Below, one piece after another: positions 1-5,428 of a stretch of 5,703 nt of DNA. Origin of the DNA: Ruminococcaceae bacterium UBA4306 (GTDB lineage Bacteria > Bacillota > Clostridia > Oscillospirales > Acutalibacteraceae). The translations under genes were made by a program, and so were the position numbers. Numbering within the stretch: position 1 is the first letter of the stretch; each line of letters opens with the position of its first letter. The stretch covers positions 1-5,703 of the forward strand of contig DGUQ01000052.1 in NCBI GenBank assembly GCA_002394725.1, read 5' to 3'. The notes beneath the pieces are model-generated. The model did not search any database. It was given only the letters and a program-made list of their open reading frames with translations, and was not told the DNA's origin.

Positions 1-2
1 CA

Positions 3-614
3 CCTGAGGGTAAGTATAAGATTACTGTCAGCACAGAGGGCAGCGGTACCGCTACTTCCAGCACGATCAGCGTTGCCGAGGATGGCACAGTCACTCTGAC
101 CGCAACTGAGGGCGATGGCTATTTCACCAAGTGGATCATGACCGGTTCTTACACTAAAGTCAGCGGCGATGAGTATTCACCTGAGTTTACGATCAAGCCC
201 ACCACTGACATCACTGCGATTGCCAGCTTCTCTGTTGAGAAGGATTATCTGACAATTTTTGTTGATAACTCCGGCGACGGTTCCGTCAGCGCTAATCCCA
301 CCAAGGTCAAGAAGGGCTCCGGCGACACCGTTACCCTGACTGCTACCGAGAAGGACGCTCCCTTCACCGGTTGGGCTCTGGCATGCGAGTATGAGATCGT
401 AGAGGGCAGCCTGACCAGCAAGACTCTGGTTATCAAGCCCCTCACCGACGTTCACGCAACTGCGTATTTCGGCAAGGATGTTCCTGCCAATAACAGCGGC
501 ACAAACGGCGGCAGCACCTCTCCTCAGACCGGTGACTACACCGTTGCAATGATCGCTCTTATTCTGATGGCTATGGGTCTCGGCGTATTCGCTGTAAAGA
601 AGATCAAAGAGTAA
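3..614 (+). CDS. C-terminal part of a sortase-anchored surface protein with InlB-type repeats (5' end outside window)
   Basis: The frame is open from the left edge (first full codon at base 3) and gives 203 residues ending in TAA. Two consecutive repeats of about 72-75 residues are visible (residues 5-76 and 82-156). Each has a GSG/GDGSV start, a VTLTATE strand, an F-T-x-W motif and an IKP-x-TD ending, typical of InlB B-repeat or 'bacterial repeat' modules in secreted Firmicutes proteins. A Gly/Ser/Asn linker (about 161-172) leads to SPQTGD (173-178), a clostridial variant of the LPXTG sorting signal. A hydrophobic segment (179-197) and a KKIKE tail follow. The protein is therefore expected to be cleaved by sortase and attached to the cell wall, with the repeats acting as a stalk or adhesive region. 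The binding domain and signal peptide lie upstream, so the ligand is unknown. Several ATGs lie in frame, but none is the start, since the repeat homology runs off the edge. Confidence 0.88.
   Translation, partial: PEGKYKITVSTEGSGTATSSTISVAEDGTVTLTATEGDGYFTKWIMTGSYTKVSGDEYSPEFTIKPTTDITAIASFSVEKDYLTIFVDNSGDGSVSANPTKVKKGSGDTVTLTATEKDAPFTGWALACEYEIVEGSLTSKTLVIKPLTDVHATAYFGKDVPANNSGTNGGSTSPQTGDYTVAMIALILMAMGLGVFAVKKIKE
15..470 (+). repeat. Two tandem InlB-type protein repeats
   Basis: Copy one spans about 15-230 and copy two about 246-470. The shared protein landmarks are VTLTATE-x-D, F-T-K/G-W and T-I/V-IKP-T/L-TD. The copies have diverged in sequence, so this is a domain repeat rather than a recent DNA duplication. 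More copies may lie to the left of the window. Confidence 0.7.
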
Positions 615-631
615 TTTGAATCAATAAGATA

Positions 632-660
632 AAGCGGTGACATTGTCACCGCTTTTTGTT
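632..660 (+). terminator. Intrinsic terminator of the surface-protein gene
   Basis: A 10-bp perfect stem (632-641 with 645-654, core AGCGGTGAC/GTCACCGCT) closes a three-base loop. It is followed by a T-rich run to about 660. It lies 18 bases after the stop codon of the surface-protein gene. Confidence 0.9.
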
Positions 661-703
661 TTACAATAAAATGTCTGTTTTCGCAAAGGAACAAGGATTT
701 GTT

Positions 704-904
704 TGCCCGGTCATACCGGTTATGATTGAAAAGCTTGCCGATGTGCGGCAACGAATCGAAGTGTTGCCCAAATCTGTAATTTGGAGCACAGCACCCATAC
801 GCACGGGCAGGCTATGTGGGATTTGCACATATCGCGTATTCTTGTGCCATTCAGGCGCGGAGCTGACGAGGGGTTATGCCCCACGGAGGGGCTTTATCCT
901 CCGC
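704..904. other. Hairpin-dense non-coding stretch of unknown nature
   Basis: No convincing gene lies between the terminator near 660 and the oxidoreductase homology near 915. Instead there is a chain of short perfect inverted repeats: 707-711/715-719 (CCGGT/ACCGG), 735-740/746-751 (TTGCCG/CGGCAA), 768-773/779-784 (CCAAAT/ATTTGG, extendable through 761-763/787-789), 813-818/826-831 (TATGTG/CACATA), 870-873/879-882 (GGGG/CCCC) and 884-889/898-903 (CGGAGG/CCTCCG). TGCCCG (704-709) could also pair at long range with CGGGCA (804-809). It may be a structured RNA, a small non-autonomous element, or the scar of the event that removed the oxidoreductase 5' end. The strand cannot be decided. Confidence 0.35.
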
Positions 905-1526
905 TTCACCATGCCTGACCGCGTGGCAGGCGTATGAGCTGATGCAGGTCGAGAAAGGCAAGACGATCTTTATCTCGGGAGGTACGGGGAGCGTCGGAGC
1001 GATGGCGATCCCGATCGCAAAGAGCCTCGGAATGACCGTTATCACCAACGGCAGCGCCGAGAACGAAGAGCGCGTTCTCTCGCTCGGCGCGGATCGGTTC
1101 ATCGATTACCGCAAGGAGAACTACGCCGATATTCTGAGTGACGTCGATTATGTCCTCGACACTCTCGGCGACAAGGAACTCGAAAACGAGTTCAGGATCC
1201 TCAAAGACGGCGGATCGCTGGTATCGCTCAGAGGTCTGCCGAACGGCGACTTCGCCAAGCGCATGGGGATGTCGTTCTTCAAGCGACTGGCGTTCGGTAT
1301 CGTCGGCAAAAAGTACGATAACCTTGCCGCAAAGCGAAATCAGCAGTACCACTTCATCTTTGTGCACGAGGACGGTGAGGGGCTTAAGAAAATCTCCGCT
1401 ATCTTCGCCGAAAAGCAGGTGCAGACCTCTCTCGATGAGGTGTTCACCCTCGATGAAGTGAACAAGGCGATGAAGAAAGTCGCTTCGGGACGCTCAAGAG
1501 GAAAAACCATCATCAGGATCTCCTGA
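876..1526 (+). CDS. MDR-type NAD(P)H oxidoreductase, C-terminal part only (5'-truncated, probable pseudogene)
   Basis: The 216-codon frame carries the nucleotide-binding half of a medium-chain dehydrogenase/quinone-oxidoreductase-like protein. LTAWQAYELM (residues 14-23) matches the helix before the Rossmann fold. GGTGSVGAMAIPIAKSLG (35-52) is the NAD(P)-binding glycine motif, and DGGSLVSLRG (111-120) and the C-terminal TLDEVNKAMKKVASGRSRGKT (191-211) are typical of the family. Full members are about 310-340 residues long and begin with a GroES-like domain of about 110 residues that forms much of the active site. That domain is absent here: only about 260 bases separate this frame from the previous terminator, and no frame there resembles it. 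The ATG at 876 has no well-spaced ribosome binding site and sits in a hairpin loop, so the start is uncertain; the next in-frame ATG is at 942. The product, if made, is unlikely to be an active reductase. Confidence 0.7.
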   Translation: MPHGGALSSASPCLTAWQAYELMQVEKGKTIFISGGTGSVGAMAIPIAKSLGMTVITNGSAENEERVLSLGADRFIDYRKENYADILSDVDYVLDTLGDKELENEFRILKDGGSLVSLRGLPNGDFAKRMGMSFFKRLAFGIVGKKYDNLAAKRNQQYHFIFVHEDGEGLKKISAIFAEKQVQTSLDEVFTLDEVNKAMKKVASGRSRGKTIIRIS

Positions 1527-1542
1527 CAGGAAGTCTGAATCA

Positions 1543-1582
1543 CAAAAAACAGGCTGTACCTCCATCCGGGGGTGCAGCCTGT
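1543..1582 (-). terminator. Intrinsic terminator reading on the minus strand
   Basis: A 15-bp stem (1549-1563 with 1568-1582, outer half ACAGGCTG/CAGCCTGT perfect, two T-G pairs on the plus strand further in) closes a four-base loop. The A-run at 1544-1549 gives a T-run after the hairpin only on the minus strand. On the plus strand the hairpin is followed by GTCGCTG, so it would end the oxidoreductase transcript poorly despite lying only 22 bases after its stop codon. Confidence 0.75.
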
Positions 1583-1640
1583 CGCTGTTGATTGAAGTCG
1601 TTTCAAATGATTCAAACATATCACTCCCAACGGATAAGTT
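1543..1640 (-). ncRNA. Candidate small RNA, about 95 nt
   Basis: A minus-strand promoter (1647-1675) predicts a start near 1640, and the minus-strand terminator at 1543-1582 would end the transcript. No protein gene on this strand accounts for either signal. The upstream half of the RNA looks unstructured and could offer a pairing region. A GGGAG followed by ATG near 1617 opens a 41-codon frame, but this frame reads through the terminator, so a peptide is unlikely. The function is unknown. Confidence 0.4.
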
Positions 1641-1646
1641 ACCTAT

Positions 1647-1675
1647 ATCCTAACACAATAAAGTCCGATTGTAAA
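1647..1675 (-). promoter_or_regulatory. Minus-strand sigma-A-type promoter for the candidate small RNA
   Basis: On the minus strand, TTTACA (1675-1670) is separated by exactly 17 bases from TAGGAT (1652-1647). A TG lies one base before the -10, giving an extended -10 element. The -35 matches consensus at 5 of 6 positions and the -10 at 4 of 6. Confidence 0.45.
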
Positions 1676-1732
1676 TATCAACGAGGTAGAATGTATATTC
1701 ACCGAAGTCGCAGGTAACGAAGAAAATAATAC

Positions 1733-1761
1733 TTGTTTTTGTCGACGGGGTTTTGTATAAT
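1733..1761 (+). promoter_or_regulatory. Sigma-A promoter of the first methyltransferase-STAS gene
   Basis: TTGTTT (1733-1738), a 17-base spacer and a perfect TATAAT (1756-1761) predict a start near 1768. That leaves a 5' leader of only about 14 bases before the ATG at 1782, consisting essentially of the ribosome binding site. Confidence 0.75.
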
Positions 1762-1768
1762 AATGCAA

Positions 1769-1775
1769 AAGGAGG
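1769..1775 (+). promoter_or_regulatory. Ribosome binding site fixing the start at 1782
   Basis: AAGGAGG lies six bases before the ATG at 1782. This is close to ideal anti-Shine-Dalgarno pairing and spacing, and it rules out the later in-frame ATG at 1797. Confidence 0.85.
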
Positions 1776-1781
1776 AGTAAT

Positions 1782-2996
1782 ATGGATTACAGAACAATGG
1801 TAAACCCGACGTATCTGACCGCCAAAAGCACCGTTTTTTTGCTCGCGGTCGCGGGAAATGAGGACGCAAAGCGGATGATCGCAGGCTTAGGTCTGGAGGA
1901 TGCGCTCTCAAGGAGAGACCCATCTGATACTCTCGTCTCAGAGAATGACGCCAAAGCGCTGATGACAGGCGTTGCGGTGGCAATCGAGGCGCGGTATGCC
2001 GCTCTATCAAGAACGCTGAAAACTGACGGCTGCAAAAACCTGCTGGATGTTGCCTGCGGCTATACACCCCGATCGATCTTCTGCAAAAACAACGGCATAT
2101 CCTATGCGGGCTTGGACGTCCCCGTCGTCGCTGAGGAGCTGCAGAAATTTGCCGACAAAGAGGGACTCGGCAAGGTCTATTTCGGAGGAGACGCGACGAA
2201 CGCCGCCTCTCTCAGCGCCGCTGTCGAAGGCTTTGAGGGCGAGGTACTGATCTCCAGCGAGGGACTTTTAGGTTATCTTTCAACTTCGGAATTCGAACAG
2301 CTTCTTGACGGGATCCGCCGGATACTCGAGAAACACTCAGGCGCGTTTGTGACCTCGGATATGGGTGTGAATTATGAGCTGTTTGCAACAGCGAACATGA
2401 GCTCTCCGGAAGCATACGACGCGTCACGAAGAAGAACGATGGAGCAGTCGGATATCTACAACGAGGGCGTAGTACACATGGATCACGAAAAGGTGAAGGC
2501 GTTCATCGAAGCTCGCGGCTTCAAGGTGGAGATCCTGCCCTTCTACCACGGAGACGAGAACCTTTCGATGCTGCAGGCGATCCCCGAAAGTTGGCAGAAA
2601 AAGTATCTCGACCTTTTGAAGGATGCGCGCGTTTGGAAACTGACCCTCGATCCCCATTACACACAGAAAGCGTCTGTCAGCGGAGCCGAGAAGATCGAAA
2701 ATCTCACCGTTGATTACAAAACCATCGGCGGTGTGCTTGAGATGACCGTCAACGGACGTATCGACACCATCAGCGCTCCCACGTTACTGAAAGTGTTTGA
2801 CGAGTGCAGTGAGGGTATCTCCTCTGTCAGAGTGAAAGCGAAAGAACTGGAATATATCTCCTCCGCCGGTCTGCGTACGATGATGATCATGGTCAAGAAG
2901 CTCGGACAGGGCAACGTCACGGTAGAGGGCGCGTCGGATGAGGTCAAGGAGATCTTCACGGTGACCGGCTTCGACGGTATCATCCCTCTGCTCTGA
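1782..2996 (+). CDS. LCM-like SAM-dependent methyltransferase fused to a STAS domain (first paralogue)
   Basis: The protein has 404 residues. Residues about 80-290 read as a class I methyltransferase most like the leucine carboxyl methyltransferase (LCM/PPM1) family: LLDVACGYTPR (87-97) is the SAM-binding motif I, YAGLDVPVV (108-116) ends the second strand with the ribose-binding acid D112, and SEGLLGYL (159-166) matches the LCM motif EGLLMYL. Residues about 316-404 are a STAS domain, with GRIDTISAP (325-333), YISSAGLR (358-365) and SDEVKEIFTVTGF (385-397). By alignment to SpoIIAA, S361 falls at the phosphorylated serine. The substrate is unknown. STAS domains act in partner switching with anti-sigma factors or HATPase kinases, so phosphorylation control of the methyltransferase, or of a partner, is a plausible inference. 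No membrane segment is seen. The gene appears monocistronic with its own promoter and ends in tandem TGA-TAG stops. A convergent paralogue follows 92 bases on. Confidence 0.82.
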   Translation: MDYRTMVNPTYLTAKSTVFLLAVAGNEDAKRMIAGLGLEDALSRRDPSDTLVSENDAKALMTGVAVAIEARYAALSRTLKTDGCKNLLDVACGYTPRSIFCKNNGISYAGLDVPVVAEELQKFADKEGLGKVYFGGDATNAASLSAAVEGFEGEVLISSEGLLGYLSTSEFEQLLDGIRRILEKHSGAFVTSDMGVNYELFATANMSSPEAYDASRRRTMEQSDIYNEGVVHMDHEKVKAFIEARGFKVEILPFYHGDENLSMLQAIPESWQKKYLDLLKDARVWKLTLDPHYTQKASVSGAEKIENLTVDYKTIGGVLEMTVNGRIDTISAPTLLKVFDECSEGISSVRVKAKELEYISSAGLRTMMIMVKKLGQGNVTVEGASDEVKEIFTVTGFDGIIPLL

Positions 2997-3039
2997 TAGC
3001 TGAGCAGGACGTTTGTCAACGCTTTATAATGAAATAAAT

Positions 3040-3084
3040 AATTGCCGACAGAGCTGAACGATAGCTTTGTCGGCAATTTGTTTT
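3040..3084 (+). terminator. Terminator shared by the convergent methyltransferase-STAS genes
   Basis: A 16-bp stem (3040-3055 with 3063-3078, one G-T pair) closes a seven-base loop and is followed by TTTGTTTT on the plus strand. On the minus strand the downstream run ATTATTTATTT is weaker. The hairpin is therefore mainly the plus-gene terminator but probably also serves the minus gene, whose stop codon lies only about 10 bases from the stem. Confidence 0.88.
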
Positions 3085-3088
3085 CTGA

Positions 3089-4306
3089 TTACAAAAGGAA
3101 CTGATCGAAGCCGGTCGTCTCGAGGATCTCCCTGACCTCGTCGCTGATGTTCATCAGCTTGAATCTGTTTTTATCTTCAAGAGATTTGTACATGATCAAC
3201 AGAACGCGCAGCCCCGCAGAGGAGATATACGCCATCTTAGCTGCGTCGATCTCAATAGCCTCCGCTTTTTCAGGAAGTTCGTTGAACTTTTTCATCAGCT
3301 CAGGCGCGGTGATCGTGTCCATTCTGCCCTGTATCGACGCCTTGAATACGCCGTCTTTGAATTCACTGACAACATTAAAGGGCAGGTGGGGATCAACGTT
3401 ATGTTTCTCTTTCTTCGCCGTAAGACGCCACTCGATCATTTTCGAGTAGCTTGTTCTGAGCCTTTGCATCATATCCTCGTCTGCTGTACGCAGCTTCGGG
3501 AGCAGCTCGCTGTACGCGATCAATTCGACAACAAATCCCAGTTCTTCCATATATACCTTCAATCTGTCGGGATCCCATGCAACGAACGGGTTCTCGGAAT
3601 TGTCAATATCCGATCGTGAGGCGGAACCGGCAACGACAGCTCGGCGGACGATCTCGGGATCTTTCTGAATAGCCGCCTCATAGCTGAGCGCCATGAGATC
3701 GATACTCATCGCGTCGGAGGTGTACCATTCGCCGCCAAAGTCCGAAAGCAGTCTGTGTACCGCGCGGCATACCTGATCCAGCTCGCTGCGGTTGAATAAC
3801 GCAAGCATACCGTCTGTGATGATACAGATCCTGCCTTTTACATCACACAGCGCTTTTTTCATAGACTCGAAGTTTGTAGCGTCTACGGAGCAATAGTGTA
3901 TCTTGTCTTTCTGCTCCTCTGTGCTGAGTTTATCTATCGCAGGCGCGATATCGTTGATGACAACAGGCAGATCAAAGCCGTAATAGGTTTTTCCCATTCT
4001 TGCTGCGGCAAGACCGTGCGGAAGATATCCGCAGGGCAGGTCGATGATGACATCGCAGTTGGATTGTTCGGCGATCCTGTTCCATACATTGTATCGCGCG
4101 TCCTGACCAACGACGTAGCTTCTGACGATCTCTCGTCTGATCTCGCTGTCCGGCATAGGGTCTCCTTGCTGCAGTTCGGAGAAGTCGATCGATTTGGCAA
4201 GCTCAGCAGCGTCGGGATCACCCGTGCTCATAAGCATAGCAAGACAGCCTTTACCTGTTGTGTAGCTTGGGTTGACGATCTGTTGCAATTCTTTGGAATC
4301 CATCAT
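3089..4306 (-). CDS. LCM-like SAM-dependent methyltransferase fused to a STAS domain (second paralogue)
   Basis: Counting from the ATG at 4306, the protein has 405 residues. It shares the full architecture of the plus-strand gene at 1782: an opening VNPSYTTGKG (VNPTYLTAKS in the other), motif I DLPCGYLPHG (89-98), YGFDLPVV (109-116), DATN (142-145), TDGMLALF (164-171, where the other has SEGLLGYL), and a STAS domain at about 311-405 with GRMDTITAPEL (327-337), YISSAGLR (360-367, S363 at the SpoIIAA phosphosite) and SDEVREILETTGF (388-400). An upstream TTG at 4333 is in frame, but AAAGGA (4318-4313) lies five to eight bases before the ATG pair at 4306/4303, and the homology to the paralogue starts there, so one of those two is the start. 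The substrate is unknown. The gene has its own strong promoter and an approximately 88-base leader, unlike its twin. Confidence 0.82.
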   Translation of the reverse strand: MMDSKELQQIVNPSYTTGKGCLAMLMSTGDPDAAELAKSIDFSELQQGDPMPDSEIRREIVRSYVVGQDARYNVWNRIAEQSNCDVIIDLPCGYLPHGLAAARMGKTYYGFDLPVVINDIAPAIDKLSTEEQKDKIHYCSVDATNFESMKKALCDVKGRICIITDGMLALFNRSELDQVCRAVHRLLSDFGGEWYTSDAMSIDLMALSYEAAIQKDPEIVRRAVVAGSASRSDIDNSENPFVAWDPDRLKVYMEELGFVVELIAYSELLPKLRTADEDMMQRLRTSYSKMIEWRLTAKKEKHNVDPHLPFNVVSEFKDGVFKASIQGRMDTITAPELMKKFNELPEKAEAIEIDAAKMAYISSAGLRVLLIMYKSLEDKNRFKLMNISDEVREILETTGFDQFLL

Positions 4307-4394
4307 TATTATCCTTTCTATGCTAGTAGGCAAGCATTGGAGGAAAGGGGTTGAGTTCGACTCCCTTCATCCTGATGGTGCGCACTGTATTACC
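4307..4394 (-). promoter_or_regulatory. Structured 5' leader of the second methyltransferase-STAS gene
   Basis: The predicted leader is about 88 bases long. It can form an imperfect stem between 4339-4349 and 4363-4372 (GGA/TCC, GAA/TTC, GGG/CCC with one bulge and one mismatch) whose loop includes GAGT-TCG-ACTC. A second five-bp hairpin (4320-4324 with 4333-4337, AGCAT/ATGCT) sits directly before the ribosome binding site at 4313-4318. It matches no riboswitch class that I recognise. Confidence 0.35.
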
Positions 4395-4400
4395 GATTGA

Positions 4401-4429
4401 ATCATATCACAGCATATTTAGGATGTCAA
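4401..4429 (-). promoter_or_regulatory. Strong sigma-A promoter of the second methyltransferase-STAS gene
   Basis: On the minus strand, a perfect TTGACA (4429-4424), a 17-base spacer and TATGAT (4406-4401), with TG one base before the -10, predict a start near 4394. Confidence 0.85.
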
Positions 4430-4690
4430 CTCAAAGCGAACATGCCTGATGTGCACGGAGTGTAATTTTTGGCTTGAATGAAAGAGAGAGTAAGGTAAAT
4501 ACACATTTAAGAGCAAAAGAAGCAAAGCAGAGAAAAAAGCAATATCATTAAGATAAGGCAACAATAAGTAATACCTCGTACTCAAATAAGGGTACGGGGT
4601 ATTTTTTTGAAGATTATTTGAAAATTTTAGTACTGTTGTTTTCAAAATGCAGAAGAGAACCATTTGTACGTTTGAAATTCCTAATTCAGA
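4430..4690. other. Intergenic stretch without a recognisable gene
   Basis: This AT-rich region lies between the divergent ends of the second methyltransferase-STAS gene and the Crp/Fnr gene. It holds an orphan plus-strand terminator (4570-4608) and an AT-only-type inverted repeat (4617-4624 with 4639-4646, TTTGAAAA/TTTTCAAA) that may help end the Crp/Fnr transcript. A minus-strand open frame across 4418-4663 is not credible as a gene. I see only weak plus-strand promoter matches, for example TTGAAT at 4474 with TAAATA at 4496. Confidence 0.5.
4570..4608 (+). terminator. Orphan plus-strand intrinsic terminator
   Basis: A 14-bp stem (4570-4583 with 4590-4603, including two T-G pairs) closes a six-base A-rich loop and runs into seven consecutive Ts (4602-4608). 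The polarity is plus: on the minus strand the hairpin is followed by TACTTATTG, a poor T-run. No plus-strand gene lies upstream in this gap. It may end an unseen small RNA or be left from a lost gene. Confidence 0.8.
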
Positions 4691-5344
4691 TCAATGAGAT
4701 AGCAATTCAAAATGATTCTTCCTGCATGATATAATCCCTTCCCTTTGCAGCTTGCTCAGTTCATTCGAGAGTGCGGAGCGGTCAACATTCAGATAGTCCG
4801 CCAACTGCTGACGGTCGAAGGGGATATCAAACTCCGTGCTGTGCTTTTGGAGCGACACGGTGTTGAGATAGGATAAGATCCGCTCACGGATCGTCCTCGG
4901 TGAAATGTGAAAGCTCCTGCCCGAGAGCACGACGTTCTTGTGCGCGGAGATCTCGAGCATATTGCAAATGAATTTCATTGCCCACAGCTCATTGGATGAA
5001 CGCAAGCTTTTCATACTGCCGATCCGGAAGAACAGGATACGGCAGTTTTCATTTGCGCGGACGTCGACGAGGAGCGTTTCATCTTCGAGCAAGGCGTAGG
5101 TCTCGGCGAAGAACTGCCGATTGCCGACGTGACTGAGGATCGTGCGGTTACCCCAGATATCATTGCTCTCAATCGTCGCGCTGCCCTCCAGTACCAGCCC
5201 GAAGCGTTCGGTGGTATCGCCTGCCATGAGGATCATTTCGTCCTTCTTGTATGCCTTTTCCGTGGCGCGGAGCTCCGTCAAGCAGGTTTCGATTTCTTCC
5301 TGAGTCATATCCTTAAAGATAACGGATTGATAAAAACTTTTCAT
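4691..5344 (-). CDS. Crp/Fnr-family transcriptional regulator (HcpR-like by context)
   Basis: The 217-residue protein has the family's usual length. Residues about 10-110 form the cyclic-nucleotide-binding-type sensor barrel (MILMAGDTTERFGLVLEG at 37-54), about 112-145 the dimerisation helix, and about 150-217 the winged helix domain, with FDRQQLADYLNVDRSALSNEL (176-196) as helix-turn-helix and KLQREGIISCRKNHFEL as wing. It lacks the N-terminal cysteine cluster of FNR and the R-E-T-V-G-R recognition signature of E. coli CRP (here R-S-A-L-S-N), so both the signal and the operator should differ. The start is fixed by AGGAG five bases before the ATG at 5344; the frame stays open upstream only as a shadow of the ferredoxin gene. 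The gene is divergent from a FrdX-like ferredoxin gene, and HcpR regulators of hybrid-cluster-protein genes in anaerobes show this arrangement. Nitrosative or redox sensing is therefore inferred, not shown. Autoregulation is suggested by the palindrome in its leader. Confidence 0.88.
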   Translation of the reverse strand: MKSFYQSVIFKDMTQEEIETCLTELRATEKAYKKDEMILMAGDTTERFGLVLEGSATIESNDIWGNRTILSHVGNRQFFAETYALLEDETLLVDVRANENCRILFFRIGSMKSLRSSNELWAMKFICNMLEISAHKNVVLSGRSFHISPRTIRERILSYLNTVSLQKHSTEFDIPFDRQQLADYLNVDRSALSNELSKLQREGIISCRKNHFELLSH

Positions 5345-5356
5345 ATCTTCTCCTTT

Positions 5357-5372
5357 TGTTGTAATTACAACA
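5357..5372. promoter_or_regulatory. Perfect 16-bp palindrome, probable operator of the Crp/Fnr regulator
   Basis: TGTTGTAATTACAACA is fully self-complementary. Its centre (5364.5) lies about 41.5 bases before the predicted ferredoxin start (about 5406), the class II activator position for Crp/Fnr proteins. It lies about 16 bases after the predicted start of the regulator's own transcript (about 5380), next to its ribosome binding site, where binding would block expression. Confidence 0.65.
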
Positions 5373-5386
5373 TATTTATCGAGTTC

Positions 5387-5415
5387 ATCATAGTATAATG
5401 ATCTCAGAAAGTCAA
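5387..5415 (-). promoter_or_regulatory. Promoter of the Crp/Fnr regulator gene
   Basis: On the minus strand, TTGACT (5415-5410), a 17-base spacer and TATGAT (5392-5387) predict a start near 5380 and a leader of about 36 bases. Both boxes match consensus at 5 of 6 positions, so basal transcription should be good. The promoter overlaps the ferredoxin promoter head-on. Confidence 0.78.
5394..5399 (+). promoter_or_regulatory. -10 box of the ferredoxin promoter, without a -35 box
   Basis: A perfect TATAAT is preceded at the -35 position (about 5371-5376, CATATT) by no recognisable -35 hexamer, while the palindrome at 5357-5372 abuts that position. This is the usual architecture of a promoter dependent on a class II Crp/Fnr activator. 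The predicted start is near 5406. Confidence 0.65.
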
Positions 5416-5428
5416 GGGAGGAATGAAT

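Noticed and set aside
656..937. Plus-strand 93-codon frame starting at TTG inside the surface-protein terminator (or ATG at 671).
   Set aside because: It has no ribosome binding site and no recognisable motif, and it overlaps the oxidoreductase frame and the hairpin chain. The Arg/Cys-rich sequence looks non-coding.
1495..1619. Minus-strand 41-codon frame (MFESFETT...) behind a GGGAG, possible peptide of the small RNA.
   Set aside because: It reads straight through the terminator hairpin and ends antisense to the oxidoreductase, so the predicted RNA could not encode all of it.
1609..1624. GATTCAAACATATCAC resembles GATTGAATCATATCAC at 4395-4410, a possible shared operator of the two fusion genes.
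   Set aside because: The match is 14 of 16 but lies in opposite orientation relative to the two genes, at very different distances from their promoters. The second copy overlaps a -10 box, so chance is likely.
4307..4333. TTG start at 4333 for the second fusion gene.
   Set aside because: The ribosome binding site at 4313-4318 lies inside this extension, and the similarity to the paralogue begins at the ATG pair 4306/4303.
4351..4366. GAGTTCGACTC resembles a tRNA T-arm, suggesting a tRNA remnant or attachment site.
   Set aside because: The five-bp T-stem does not pair properly, and no acceptor, D-arm or anticodon arm is present. It is better explained as part of the leader hairpin.
4418..4663. 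Minus-strand 81-codon frame with a hydrophobic middle that could suggest a small membrane protein.
   Set aside because: It has no ribosome binding site, runs across the strong plus-strand terminator and the second fusion gene's promoter, and its composition is what AT-rich non-coding DNA gives.
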